Shown in pieces: positions 1 to 10,218 of a stretch of DNA of 64,000 nt (positions are counted from its first letter, which is position 1; each line of letters starts with the position of its first letter). The stretch covers positions 1,353,001 to 1,417,000 of the forward strand of contig JAUTXW010000598.1 in NCBI GenBank assembly GCA_030620095.1. The letters are read 5' to 3'. The stretch comes from Kuschelorhynchus macadamiae (lineage: Eukaryota; Arthropoda; Insecta; Coleoptera; Curculionidae). Both the position numbers and the translations under genes were made by a program. The notes beneath the pieces were generated by a model. The model did not search any database, was not told where the DNA came from, and was given only the letters and a program-made list of their open reading frames with translations.

Positions 1-1
1 T

Positions 2-714
2 AGTGAATGGTTCATCAACAAATGCCAGCAAATACCCAACTTTCATTCTAAAGTACTTTGGACAGATGAAACACGATTTACAAACTGTGGAATTTTCAAT
101 AAACATAATACTCATTACTGGGGCACCGAGAATCCTCATAATTTAGAAGAAAGACGTTTACAAACAAAATTTGGGTTCAATGTGTGGTGTGGCATTATAG
201 GTAATTCCAAACAATGCACTTCTGCTTTAAATCACTCATAACAATTTGTATTTTAGATAACCGTTTGATTGGGCCGTTCATTTTCCAAGAAAATTTATCG
301 GGTAACAGATATTTGCAACTATTACGGGAACAAATTATTCCAGAAGTTATAAATTCTGTTCCCCCAAACGACCTGCAAAATATTTGGTTCCAACAAGATG
401 GCTGTCCGGCTCACGGTACCAGAGAGGTGATGGCGGTCCTCAGAAATACTTTCGGGGAAAATATTATCGCTAATAATGGCCCTGTTGCTTGGCCGGCAAG
501 GTCACCGGATATTACTCCTCCCGATTTTTATTTATGGGGATACGCAAAAAATGAGGTCTACGAATTTTCTCCGCCAGAAAGTCTCAGAGAGCTAGAAGAC
601 AGAGTCCGAGATGTTTTTGCTAATATTAACAGGAACACCTTAAGAAGGGTTACACGGAAGGTATTGGAGAAATGTCAAAAATGTGTGGAAAATGGAGGGA
701 GGCATGTGGTGTAA
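2..714 (+). CDS. Mariner M1: DD41D (rosa-like) transposase, 3' part, two exons
   Basis: Cut-and-paste transposase, entering from the left edge of the window. Exon 1 (2-200) reads through WTDET, the first catalytic Asp, and VWCGII; exon 2 (257-714) carries FQQDGCPAH (second Asp) and PDITPPDFYLWG (third Asp). I count 41 residues between the second and third Asp, which fits the DD41D/rosa-like lineage of Tc1/mariner rather than DD34D mariner. The reading frame is open over everything visible. A 56-bp gap with GT...AG borders must be removed to keep the frame, so either a true intron or a small insertion is present. The N-terminal DUF4817-like helix-turn-helix lies outside the window, so the copy's integrity cannot be judged. 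Confidence 0.85.
201..256 (+). other. Short GT-AG intron inside the M1 transposase
   Basis: The segment starts GTAATT and ends TTTTAG. Removing it joins codon base g200 to at257-258 (Asp) and restores the conserved transposase frame; leaving it in creates an in-frame stop. The other mariner transposases in this window have no interruption at this site. Confidence 0.6.
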
Positions 715-859
715 CTTATATTTTTTTTATGTGTTAATTTAAATTTAGTTTAGGTATTTTCAATAGTGTGATAGTTACATTTTAGTCACTAGGTATTCAC
801 TGTTAGTATAATATCTTAGTTGAAAATCTGAAACATCGATGGTTGAATTAATATTTTTA

Positions 860-1580
860 CCCATAAGCTAACAAGTTTACAATTAGAAATCTGAAATGCC
901 TTTGGCTTGGTTGATGTCGGTCTGGAAATTGTTCTTCGCATGAACGCACAGCTGCTTGTGTATTTCTATTTGCTTTAAAATAAAGTTCTATCATATCCAA
1001 ATTTTCTTCGTTGGAATAATTGCCCTCCATTTTAAGTAGTATAAGAAACTCAAATAAACTTTGTAAAAACTCGGCACAATGAGAAAATGATAACAAGTAC
1101 TATTCAGGAACACAAAATGATTGTTGACATGCGGCATTCTTTTGTTTCATTATGGCCGCCATGCGTAATCAAAGCCTACCTAAAAAAAAACAATTATTTT
1201 GGTTTTTAGAGCTCAAGAAAAATAATAATCTTACCTTATTATACATAATTGGAAAGCCCTTAAAAAGATCTTTCCAAAAATACAATAATCCAATATGGCG
1301 TCGGTAAGAAAATAAAAAGTTGATGCCAATATCTCAAAAACAATTGAAGCTAGAAACTTCGTTTTACCTGCATAATGTTCCTCTAATAAAAGTGCCCTAA
1401 TAATGTATAAACCATAAAACCATAATACGAGTCGTTTAGAAGCTACGGGCAAAAGTTGAAAATGCACCATTTTGATTTTTCCCAATTATCTTGAAAACCA
1501 CAAAAGATATCCTAAACTTCAAAACGTCATCAAATTTGTAATAAAATTCTCTAAAACTTTCCTAATTTAACCCACCCTGT
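860..1580 (-). pseudogene. Mariner M2: 5' end fragment of a DD41D-type element
   Basis: On the minus strand, ATG at 1030 begins a helix-turn-helix segment of the DUF4817 type (MEGNYSNEE, then FKANRNTQAAVRSCEEQFPDRHQPSQRHF) that resembles the N-terminus of the other DD41D transposases here. After about 48 codons the similarity stops, so the catalytic domain is absent. The sequence upstream (1031-1570) is AT-rich and non-coding and ends at 1571-1579 in cACCCTGTA, the inverted form of the TACAGGGTG terminus seen on the other copies. The fragment lies tail to tail with M1. Whether both come from one element is unknown. Confidence 0.6.
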
Positions 1581-1584
1581 AGCT

Positions 1585-2045
1585 ATAGCGGTTTACGAGA
1601 TAGCAATGCATGTAAGCCAAATTTGGGACACATTGTATATTTTTTAATTGGAACCTTTAGTTAAAGTACAAGTTATGTTTATTTTAATTATGTAAATTTC
1701 AATTGAACATCATCAAAATCTATAACATATTCACTTTATAATATTGCCACATTAACACCGAAAAATTGCAGACATTTTTCTTTGATAAATGATATTGTCA
1801 TTATGTCAAAGTTTTCAAATGTTAATTAGCTTGTTTTGTTTATTTGTTAACTGCAATATTTCAGTAAACCAATTGAGTTTTTTCGCAAAATAATAGAGTA
1901 TACATATGGTATGCAGAAAATTAAGTAATATTACTATTGCTTCTTGCTCCCAATCCCAAGCCGAGTTTGATCAACTCACATTTTAATTCTTATGTATAAT
2001 TAAACTGAAACTCAAAATTATTTATTATCAGAAGAAGAAAATTTC
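1585..2045. other. AT-rich stretch without recognisable gene
   Basis: No open frame with recognisable similarity, no terminal repeats and no RNA gene seen. Probably decayed transposon or intergenic sequence. Confidence 0.4.
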
Positions 2046-2358
2046 TTGTTGATAAAGCTGTGGCGTCAGACATCACACTTGCGCCATCGTAACATTGCCC
2101 TATTAATTTATGTTTCTAGTCAAATTAGTCCAAAATTTGATCCAATAGAGAGTATAAATTTTCCGACGTTCTATCGGAGCTGACATTATAAAATCCTAAG
2201 AATCTCCCGACTACTGAATCTTCTGAATTAATGTATCTTAAAATTATTAAATTATGGAGGTTAATTATTTCGTTTTGAATAGTTTTCGAGTCACCAGTAA
2301 AAACATTTTTAATTTTTTTGTGATGATCTTTTAGTTCTTGGGAAAATGAGTACAAAAT
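2046..2358 (-). pseudogene. hAT-4 scrap: ZMYM1-like hAT transposase fragment
   Basis: A minus-strand remnant encoding SQELKDHHKKIKNVFTGDSKTIQNE and DQILD blocks. The same sequence occurs in the larger ZMYM1-like hAT at 36.58-36.95 kb, including the stretch around tcacacttgcgccatcgtaac, but here an intervening segment is missing and the frame is broken. It corresponds to the middle of the transposase, between the N-terminal TTF-type finger and the C-terminal dimerisation region. Inactive relic; it abuts LINE-A on its right. Confidence 0.6.
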
Positions 2359-2359
2359 A

Positions 2360-2825
2360 ATTCCCGACTGTCAGTCAAGATTTCGCTAACATCACAGTAC
2401 CTCCACCACTCTTGCAAATATTGTCAATATCATAAGGTTCTATGGAGACAATGGACATAACACGTTTTTAGCAATGTTGGACTTTAGTAGGGCTTTTGAC
2501 ACAATAAATCATACATTATTATTAGCGAAACTTCACTATTTTGGGTTTTCGATAAACTCCGTAAAATTTCTAGAATATTATTTGAAAGATAGAATGCAAT
2601 GTGTTGCAGCTGAAAAGAATGATATTATGAAAAAATCAGAATATATTTCAATATATGCTGGGGTTCAATACTGGGTCGACTTCTGTTTTCTCTCTATGTA
2701 GCGGATATCAACAGCTCTTTTTGACCTATTCCAAAATACAACAATATGCGGATGATTCTCAGGTATATATGTCCTTTCCTACAGAAAATCTCAATATATC
2801 CCAAGAGCGATTTAATACCGATTTA

Positions 2826-2830
<5 letters not shown>
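2360..2830 (+). pseudogene. LINE-A, 5' half: non-LTR reverse transcriptase, broken
   Basis: Decayed reverse transcriptase of a Jockey/CR1-superfamily non-LTR retrotransposon. In-frame pieces show HHSTSTTLANIV, MLDFSRAFDTINHTLL (first catalytic Asp block), FLEYYLKDRMQCV, a frame-shifted ILGRLLFSLYVADI, then QQYADDSQVY (catalytic YADD). It carries at least one stop near 2388 and two frameshifts. It is 5'-truncated and interrupted by the (TA)n/PLE1 block at 2831-6060; the same reading resumes at 6075. Confidence 0.8.

Positions 2831-2887
<57 letters not shown>
2831..2887. repeat. (TA)n microsatellite, left border of PLE1
   Basis: Pure alternating TA over 57 bp, with a matching tract at 6001-6060 on the other side of PLE1. 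Apparent ORFs across it (Tyr-Ile repeats) are artefacts. Confidence 0.95.
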
Positions 2888-2891
<4 letters not shown>

Positions 2892-4710
2892 ATTTTTACT
2901 CCTTCACGGATGGAAAAATACAATGTGTTTTCATTCCGGGTGTACATCCGTTCACTACTGTCGTTCTGAAAAGAACAGTTTTGCTGACGTTTCGCATTTG
3001 GTATTTTCGAAGCTTTCTTTCTCGCGTCCGAATAGAGACTGAAGTGTTGGTGATTGCGACGCTTCCTCGTATACCCCCACTCGGGGGTGAAGGTTATATC
3101 TGCGCAGGCGTTGGTCGTTATTTATGTTTTCCGGATGGTGCTGTTGTTGTTGCGCTAATTGCGCTTGAGTTTTTGCGATTTTAGGTTTGTCGATTATTGT
3201 CTTCCATACTGTTGGTAGTTTTAATGATTCGTCCCTTTTATTCAAATCACCTTGTTTTTCAATTTCTATGGCTTCTCGGATTATTCTGGTCTTATAATGT
3301 TCTATATTGGCAATCTCCCTACACCCATCGAAATTTATTTTATGGCCGGTTTCCTGATGATGTAGGAATAAAGCTGAGGTTGTTTGTCTATTTCTGATGC
3401 TGAGTTTATGCTCTTCCACTCTTGCTGATATTCGCCTGTTAGTTTGCCCTACGTACAACTTTTCACAGTCCTGGCACGGAATACTGTACACTCCGTGGTT
3501 TTCCAATTTGATTTTATCTTTTGGGTTTCCGAGTACTTTACCTATAGTTGTTTGTGGCTTGTGTATTGTTTGTATGTTGTGTTTCCTCAGAATTCTTCCG
3601 ATTCTGTCTGTTGTGCCTTTTACATATGGTAAGACTACTCGTTGCTTTCCCGGTTCATATTTTTTGTTGTTCGTTGTTCGGGAAACCTGTGCATTAATAG
3701 CTTCCTCTATGGTGCGATTTGTGTAGCCATTTTTCTTTAAAGCACTAGATATTACCTTAAGTTCGTTTTGTCTCGTCTGTGTTTCAGTTAGTCGCACGGA
3801 TCTAGATATTAGAGTATTTGCCACAGTTTGAATTTGTGCTGGGTAATGATGTGATTTTGCATTTAAATATCTGTCTGTATGTGTTGGTTTTCTATACACG
3901 GTGTATTCGAAATGTCCGTTATGTAGTTTTTTTACCAAAACATCTAAAAATGGTAGTTTGTTGTTTTCCTCTAACTCTAGAGCAAATTGTATTCTGGGGT
4001 GGATTGAATTTACGTGAGTCAGAAATTTTTCGAGCTCTGCATGACCATGTTGCCATATAATAAATATGTCATCCACATAACGAATCCATAATTTGGGTTT
4101 TAAACTTGCTTTCTCAAGAGCTTCTTTCTCGAAGTATATCATAAATAAATTCACGACTACTGGTGATAGCGAGGATCCCATTGGAGCACCATCCATTTGT
4201 TTATACATTTGCCCGTTGAAAGAAAAATAAGTATTTTTGAGGCAATGCTCTGAGAGTTCTATTATATGTGCCTGGAAATCCTCGTTCATAGCAATCTTGT
4301 CCAATGCTTCGTCGATGGGAATACTGGGATATAACGATTTGACATCTAGGCTTGCTATATTATCGTTTTTTTCAAGGACGATATCTCGTATAATTCGAGT
4401 GAAATGTTCCGAGTTTTTTACAAATGAATCGGCTTTTTCTACAGTTGGTTGCATAATTTCAGAAAGGTATTTCTCCAGTTTTTGTAGCGGCGAATTAACA
4501 GTACTAACAATAGGTCTGATAGGCGCCCCTGGTTTGTGTATTTTTGGTAAACCATAAAGTTTAGGACATCTGCTCGACTTTTCCCGTGGTATGATTTTTT
4601 GTTGAATTTCGGGGTTTATTGGTGAGCTTTTTATTTTATTTTTAGTTGTTTTTTTAGGTACGTTGTCGGGTCCCTTGGAACAGGCCTATAACAATTGTCT
4701 TGTAGGATCT
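2888..4710 (-). pseudogene. PLE1 minus copy: Penelope-like RT with GIY-YIG endonuclease
   Basis: C-terminal two thirds of a Penelope-like retroelement polyprotein, reading right to left. In order: KLYGLPKIHKPG, SLDVKSLYPSIP, QMDGAPMGSSLSPVV, RYVDDIFIIW (catalytic YVDD), LPFLDVLV, YRKPTHTDRYLNA, a linker, then a GIY-YIG endonuclease (GVYSIPCQDCEKLYVGQT, R.SARVEEH). The order is typical of endonuclease-bearing PLEs. The frame is open from about 4700 to 2955. It overruns the normal stop because TATAAAA of the plus unit is TATACGA here, so translation runs into the pseudo-LTR (2890-3075). The N-terminal third is missing; at about 4710 this copy meets a plus-strand copy. Confidence 0.85.
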
Positions 4711-4725
4711 CCAGCATTTCCAGCA

Positions 4726-5126
4726 GGACTGTGAAAAGTTGTACGTAGGGCAAACTAACAGGAGAATATCAGCAAGAGTGGAAGAGCATAAACTCAGCAT
4801 CAGAAATAAACAAACAACCTCAGCTTTGTTCCTACATCATCAGGAAACCGGCCATAAAATAAATTTCGATGGGTGTAGGGAGATGGCCAATATAGAACAT
4901 TATAAGACCAGAATAATCCGAGAAGCCATAGAAATTGAAAAACAAGGTGACTTGAATAAAAGGGACGAATCATTAAAACTACCAACAGTATGGAAGACAA
5001 TAATCGACAAACCTAAAATCGCAAAAACTCAAGCGCAATTAGCGCAACAACAACAGCACCATCCGGAAAACATAAATAACGACCAACGCCTGCGCAGATA
5101 TAACCTTCGGCCCCGAGTGGGGGTAT
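4726..5126 (+). pseudogene. PLE1 plus copy: GIY-YIG endonuclease C-terminus
   Basis: Encodes LYVGQTNRRISARVEEHKLS and the rest of the endonuclease C-terminus of the same PLE, nearly identical to the minus copy but in the opposite direction, ending at a TAA within ggggTATAAAAgg (5121-5131). It lacks all RT, so it is the tail of an upstream PLE unit placed before a second unit, the usual tandem arrangement of Penelope elements with a pseudo-LTR between. Confidence 0.85.
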
Positions 5127-5310
5127 AAAAGGAAGCGTCGCAGTCACCAACACTTCAGTCTCTATTCGGACGCGAGAAAGAAAGCTTCGAAAATGCCAAA
5201 TGTGATTTTGGTGAAACGTCAGCAAAATTGTTCTTTTCAGAACGACAGTAGTGAACGGATGTACACCCGGAATGAAAACACATTGTATTTTTCCATCCGT
5301 GAAGGAGTAA
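5121..5310 (+). promoter_or_regulatory. PLE1 pseudo-LTR with TATA-like box
   Basis: Between the endonuclease stop and the next unit's ORF lies a pseudo-LTR. It begins with TATAAAAGG (5124-5132), which overlaps the stop codon of the preceding ORF, and continues through aaagcttcgaaaatgcc, GAAACGTC and acggatgtacacccgg. The same segment in reverse is at about 2890-3075. Penelope-like pseudo-LTRs are known to carry promoters and hammerhead-type motifs; here only GAAACGTC of such a core is conserved, so ribozyme activity is not claimed. Confidence 0.55.
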
Positions 5311-5990
5311 AAATCAACATTATACACCTCTACGGGGAGGAAATTTTCAAGACAATCAAGATGTATGAGAAACTGAGAGGTAAGAAAACTAATCTTTTAT
5401 GTGATCTAGCCTTTCAAATTCAGTGTCGTGACAGCGATTTACTTCCTACTTTTACATGGTTGTCTTATCATACTAAAACTAGAAAAACTAACACCATACT
5501 TCAAAATGCTAGTAAGGCGTTATTAAAAGAACAAATCCATCAAACTAGAAAACAACTAGTCGAGACAGAGAAAGAACTTTTAAAGTTACACATTAAACTA
5601 AGTAACATCATTCACCCTTTATTGTGGAATCGCATAGAAACTTTGGTTTTTTGGCGAACAGAATCAAATAAGAATATTAAGACAGATAAACTTTCGAAAA
5701 AGTATGACAATCTTCTAAGAAAGTCGAGTCAGCCAGAAAGATCATCAGTAGACGTCGATAAATTAGTACATAATATATCATCCTACAGTCTCTCAGAAAG
5801 TGAAAAATCCGTACTGAGTAAGGGTTTTAATTTTGCGATATCTCCTAAGGAAATCCCTAAAGAAGAAATAATAGCTGGAGTGGAAGCTGTCCTTGACTCC
5901 TCTGAAGAAACAAAAGCGGAGGAGATTCGACAAGAGGTGGACAGAATTTTAAAAAATCATATGGATCGTACGGATGTACACCCGGAATGA
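5193..5990 (+). pseudogene. PLE1 plus copy: N-terminal part of PLE ORF
   Basis: Open frame of 265 codons matching the region before the RT in Penelope-like ORFs: MYEKLRGKKTNLLCDLAF, a basic KALLKEQIHQTRKQL segment, ENSS-like linkers and SEKSVLSKGFNFAISPKEIP, also seen in PLE2 as QSVLSKGQNFVITSKDIP. Real translation probably starts at MYEKL (about 5361) rather than the first ATG. It is cut at ILKNH (about 5960), where a short piece of the pseudo-LTR (cggatgtacacccgg, 5971-5985) follows directly and leads into the (TA)n tract. No RT in this unit. Confidence 0.75.
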
Positions 5991-5992
5991 AA

Positions 5993-6000
<8 letters not shown>

Positions 6001-6060
<60 letters not shown>
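6001..6060. repeat. (TA)n microsatellite, right border of PLE1
   Basis: Alternating TA following acacac. Together with 2831-2887 it encloses PLE1 inside LINE-A. Confidence 0.95.
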
Positions 6061-6829
6061 ATATAATATAATCTTAAAATGAACGCTCAAAAATCACATA
6101 TTCTAATTTTTAGTTCAAATAAAATGAAGGAACAGGCAATTAAAGATAATTTAAACCTTAAAGTCCAAAATACAACAATACCTGTAACGAATGAAGCCAA
6201 AAACCTCGGTATTATATTTGACTCAACCTTACAGTTCGATTCGCATGTTAAATAAAGCTTCAAATCGCCTATATGGCCTCAAACGATTACTACCATCCAA
6301 AACAAAATATTACTTGTGTGACAGTTTAATACTGTCTTTGTTGGACTATGGAGATATTGTCTATAGCGACTCTCTAACGATGCAAGTGGCAAACACGATA
6401 CAAAAATTACAGAATTCTTGCATGCGGTTTGCTTACGATATATCGTTTAGACATCATATAACTCTATAGTTAAATAATATCTCAGCTTTAAATATGAAGA
6501 ATCGTAGAGTTTTTAAAAACTGGTCAACCGCCTTACCTGAGAACAATTTTTAATAATATTCTCCATTCGTACAATACAAGAAACATCAACAAATTTAGCA
6601 TACCTAAGCACCGAACTTCCAAATTTCAAAAATCGTTCTCGTTTCTTGCTGTTAATCTTTGGAATGAGCTACCTAACCATGTAAAAGAGTTCTCTTATAA
6701 TAAATTTAAAGAGCATATTAAATGTAAACTTTTGATTGAGCAACGCGGAATTGTATGCAGTATATAAATGAAATAGAAATGCAGTGAACATAGGTGCATG
6801 TGTATGTTATGTATGTGTATGTCTATGTA

Positions 6830-6864
<35 letters not shown>

Positions 6865-6974
6865 GTATGTATATATATATTTTTATTTTTCGTTTTTGTT
6901 TTCTTTAACCATATATAAATATTTTGTTAATTATTTTCTTGGGCATAGGTTAACTCATTGAGAAGTAAAACTAT

Positions 6975-7063
6975 AATTTAATTGACGTTTCGCTCATTAT
7001 ATTGAGCTTTCTCAAGATATTTATTTTCTTGGAAACATGTCAATTTTACGAATGTTTTGCGAT

Positions 7064-7066
<3 letters not shown>
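6975..7066 (-). other. Relic with hammerhead-like GAAACGTC motif, PLE-type
   Basis: Read on the minus strand: cttgagaaagctc, loop, gagcGAAACGTCaat (6982-7016). GCTC and GAGC can pair as a stem directly before GAAAC, which resembles stem II of hammerhead cores found in Penelope pseudo-LTRs, but the CUGANGA box is degenerate. It lies next to a (TA)n tract inside the LINE-A 3' end, as PLE1 does. Probably a PLE scrap. Confidence 0.35.

Positions 7067-7139
<73 letters not shown>
7067..7139. repeat. (TA)n microsatellite in LINE-A 3' region
   Basis: 73 bp of alternating TA. Confidence 0.95.
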
Positions 7140-7142
<3 letters not shown>

Positions 7143-7207
7143 AGTAATTACTACCTTGACAAATAAATGAATTTGAATTTGAAAATACAAAAACGTACAC
7201 ACTCTTA

Positions 7208-8085
7208 GAATGATCTCACCGATGATATCTTTGAATCATTAAAACACTGCATTACGAATATGCAACATGGTTTCTATCGGGGTCGCTCAACGACTGCAAA
7301 TATTGCAATATTTCAGAATTAGTTAATGACATCGGTTGAGGCTGGCCAACAGATTGATGTCATTTACACTGATATACCTAAGGCTTTTGACAGTGTTTGC
7401 CATCAGCTTCTATTATCGAAATTGCAGCAAATTGATTTTTGTGGAAACTATCTGGAGTGGATCAGATCATATTTGTTTAATCGTCGTCAATTCGATCAAT
7501 TTTATTGTTACTCTTTATAAACGATATAGTGTCTTGTGTCTGAATGTCTTTTATATGCAGATGACTTAAAATTCTTTCCACCAGTTTCCTCTGACTCTAA
7601 TCCACTGCAGTCTGACATTGAAAGGCTCGTCAAATGGTGCACACTAATTATCTGCATCTTAACATTTCTAAATGTAAAGTGCTTCATTTCCATAAACATA
7701 TTCATCCCATACACTCCACCTACCTCATAGATGCTGTACATCTTGAAGTTGTTACTTCTTTCACCGATCTGGGTGTTATTTTTGATGAAAATTTAACTTT
7801 TAATCTACATATTAACTTAAGGGTTTTAGATTGCTGGGCTTTGTAAAACGACATGCAAAGCATGTGACTGATATCATAGCAATTGGGTGTCTTTATAACT
7901 CATTGGTTAGGAGCGTTTTGGAATACTGTTCTGCAATATGGAGTCCTTAATATCAGTGTCACATTGACAGAATCGAAAAAGTACAAAATAGATTTGCAAA
8001 ATAACTCTTATATAAATTTAGTTTTCCATATCAAGGTCTGACATATAATACAAGAGCTCTTCTTTGGGGCCTGCAAACCCTAGAG
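7208..8085 (+). pseudogene. LINE-B, 5' part: non-LTR reverse transcriptase, broken
   Basis: RT remnant with MQHGFYRGRSTTANIAIF, an in-frame stop near 7320, VIYTDIPKAFDSVCHQLL, WIRSYLFNRRQ, then LLLLFINDIVS and SECLLYADDLKFF (YADD). The block normally holding GVPQGS is deleted. Further pieces NISKCKVLHFHK, TDLGVIFDENLTFN, LVRSVLEYCSAIWSP and RALLWGLQTLE run to 8085, where hAT-1 is inserted. The coding sequence continues at 16799 (FRRKKALLIFLHKL), which proves the interruption. LINE-B is distinct in sequence from LINE-A. Confidence 0.85.
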
Positions 8086-8336
8086 CAGCTATGTCAAACA
8101 TGCGGCCCAGTGAGCATTTTTTTGCGGCCCAAATCAGTTTTGAAAACAGCTAGATACGAACGATTGGTATAATAAAACGTACAATTGTACATAGTGCCAT
8201 CTATTTAGGAGGATGAACTACACATACTAAACCTAAAGCCAAACGTTATCTGACTAGTTCCATGAAATTCTATCACGGAAAAACACAGATGACGCTATCT
8301 GAACATTCTGGAAAGAACTCGAGAAATCACAATCCG

Positions 8337-8344
8337 TATATAAG
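8337..8344 (+). promoter_or_regulatory. TATA box of hAT-1
   Basis: TATATAAG followed about 25 bp later by cattgag/ttcagtcg-type initiator sequence (8355-8370) and a repeated agtcagt leader; about 140 bp upstream of the first ATG of the transposase (8483). Confidence 0.45.
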
Positions 8345-8482
8345 CCGTGTTCGATTGAGTTCAGTCGTTCGGAGTTTAGTCAGTTACTAGTCAGTTGCGC
8401 TAGAGTTTCGAATTTAGTTGCTCACTTATTATTACAACACTTAACAGTACTTATTATGATTTATTTCGAATACAGTTTTTAA

Positions 8483-8804
8483 CATGTCTATTTCAAAACC
8501 AAGTGGAAGTAACGAGGAAAATTGTAGATGAGCATCGTATCTTTCAAGAAAAGTAGGAATTAGTTTTTTTGCTGTGAAGTGAAAGAAAAAATTATTTGTG
8601 TGATTTGTAATAGTACAGTCGGTGGCCCAAAATTATATAATATAAAACGTCACTATGATATTCATAAAACTATGTTTGACGAGTATACAGGCATGGTCAG
8701 AAACGAAAAGTTAAATAAGTTAAAATCACTGTTGAGAGATCAGCAGCTTATGTTTACACCTCCAAAGCATGAAAATGAATCTGTCCTTGAAGCGAGCTAC
8801 GTAC
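8483..8804 (+). pseudogene. hAT-1 transposase, N-terminal zinc finger part
   Basis: Begins MSISKPSGSNEE at 8483, is frameshifted and stopped near 8530, and resumes as KEKIICVICNSTVGGPKLYN with IKRHYDIHK: a C-x2-C...H-x4-H finger like the BED-type/N-terminal finger of GTF2IRD2-like hAT transposases. It ends LEASYV at the LINE-C insertion; the next residues, LSELIAKHSKPFVEGEF, are found at 11951. Confidence 0.75.
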
Positions 8805-8834
8805 CGAAATATCAAAGTATAATCATTTATTATC

Positions 8835-10218
8835 TGAAAAAGTATTTGAATTTTCTATCGTTTATCACAATACTTATGACCTTTATATTATTTGTATTTA
8901 TAGAACACCTGATGCTGATGTGCAATTATTCTGCCATAACCTTCTAAGTTTGCTCGAGTCCCTTCCTGTAAAAAGCAAATTAATCTTATGTGGCGATTTC
9001 AATATTGACTTTTCCAGTGTGTGTGCTGCTCAGGAATGTCTTCAGTCCATCTTTGAGTCATTAGGAATTGCCATGCACGTCAACTCACCAACCAGAATTA
9101 CTAAGACAAGTGCCAGTACTATAGATTACGTTGTGTCTTCTTTCGATCCTAGCTCCGTCGAATGTAATGTTTTAAGTCCAGGTTTCTCCGATCATGAAGC
9201 AATTTTCACAAAATTTTCAATTACATCCAAAGCCAAAAATTCCTCTAGACAAGTAGGCCGTATTTTTTCGGTTAGAAATTTCATTAATTTCAAACACCTA
9301 TGTCAAATAACTGACTGGGACTCTCACACTTATGATGTCGACACTGAATTTTCTCGTTTTATAAAAACTCTAACTAATATAGCTTCTGAATCTTTTCCTC
9401 TTAGGCCTATCAAAAATAAAAGAAGTAAACCCTGGTCCACTAAAGGTTTACGTATATCTTCTAAGAACATGCGGTCACTATCTCATTTAAAGAAATTTTC
9501 GGACAGTGTCTTTTTTCATAATTATGTAAAATCATACCGAAAAATTTATCATAAGACTATTAAAGCCGCCAAAGATATTTATTACAATAATAGACTTTCT
9601 AACGCCAAAAATGTAGCTAAAGAAACCTGGTCTATCGTAAATGATTTAAGAAACAAAACTCCTTTATCCAACACTATCCTTACCTCTCCTGAGGACCTAA
9701 ACAATTATTTTGTAAATGTAGCCAAAGATTTGACTAAATCCGTATCTCAATCTAATGACCCAATTTCATATCTCTCTAATCATAGGGTAAACCTGCACAG
9801 TTTCTTCTTTTCACCAGTAGTTTTATCAGAACTTCGTAGTACAATTAATGATATCAAAAATAAATCTTCCTCGGGAACTGATGGGCTTACTTTAAAAATG
9901 TATTCAAGTCTGCCGGAGTGCACACCAGAGCATCTGACTGCTTTGATAAATATGTCTTTCCAAAATGGTACTTTTCCAAGCTGCCTTAAAACTGCAATAA
10001 TCATACCTCTTCACAAAGGAGGTGTTTCAGAAGAAGCTTCGAACTATCGCCCAATTGCACTTCTCCCTACGCTATCTAAGATCATCGAAAGACTGGTTAA
10101 AAAAAGGCTTTTATCATTTCTGTCTAGATGTGAAATACTTACAAAACATCAATTTGGATTTTTAAGTAACAAATGCACAAGCGATGCCATGTTTTCCCTT
10201 CTTAATAGAGTTTACTCT
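8835..10218 (+). pseudogene. LINE-C copy 1: endonuclease C-terminus and RT N-terminal half
   Basis: Open frame from the truncation point. It holds the APE-type endonuclease end (EFSIVYHNTYDLYIICIYR, LILCGDFNIDFSS with the catalytic Asp, GFSDHEAIF with the catalytic His), then a linker (KPWSTKGLRISSKNMRSL) and RT blocks (KSSSGTDGLT, TAIIIPLHKGG, NYRPIALLPTLSKIIERLV, KHQFGFLSNKCTSDAMFSLL). At NRVYS (10218) a 224-bp foreign segment interrupts the gene, giving a false stop at 10356. The reverse transcriptase would copy its own RNA at a nicked target. Confidence 0.85.

Larger units (their letters stand above)
6065..7190 (+). pseudogene. LINE-A, 3' half: RT C-terminus and tail
   Basis: Continues the reverse transcriptase cut at 2830: KMNAQKSHILIFSSNK, NLGIIFDSTLQFDSHV, then frameshifted RLYGLKRLLPSKTKYYLCDSLILSLLDYGDIVYSD and a C-terminal NLWNELPNHVKEF-like segment at 6655-6690. 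The 3' untranslated part contains alternating GT and TA tracts (6826-6880, 7067-7139) and ends in the A-rich tail aaataaatgaatttgaattt (7161-7180). Several stops; inactive. Confidence 0.75.

Noticed and set aside
1231..1485. 84-codon minus-strand ORF
   Set aside because: AT-rich, no recognisable motif, lies in the non-coding end of mariner M2.
2759..2947. ORFs made of Tyr-Ile repeats across (TA)n tracts (also 5857-6090, 6978-7202, 54153-54382, 56926-57240)
   Set aside because: Both strands of any TA tract are open; there is no sequence outside the repeat with coding character.
3397..4060. Plus-strand ORFs opposite the PLE1 RT and endonuclease
   Set aside because: They are antisense shadows of a strongly conserved minus-strand gene.
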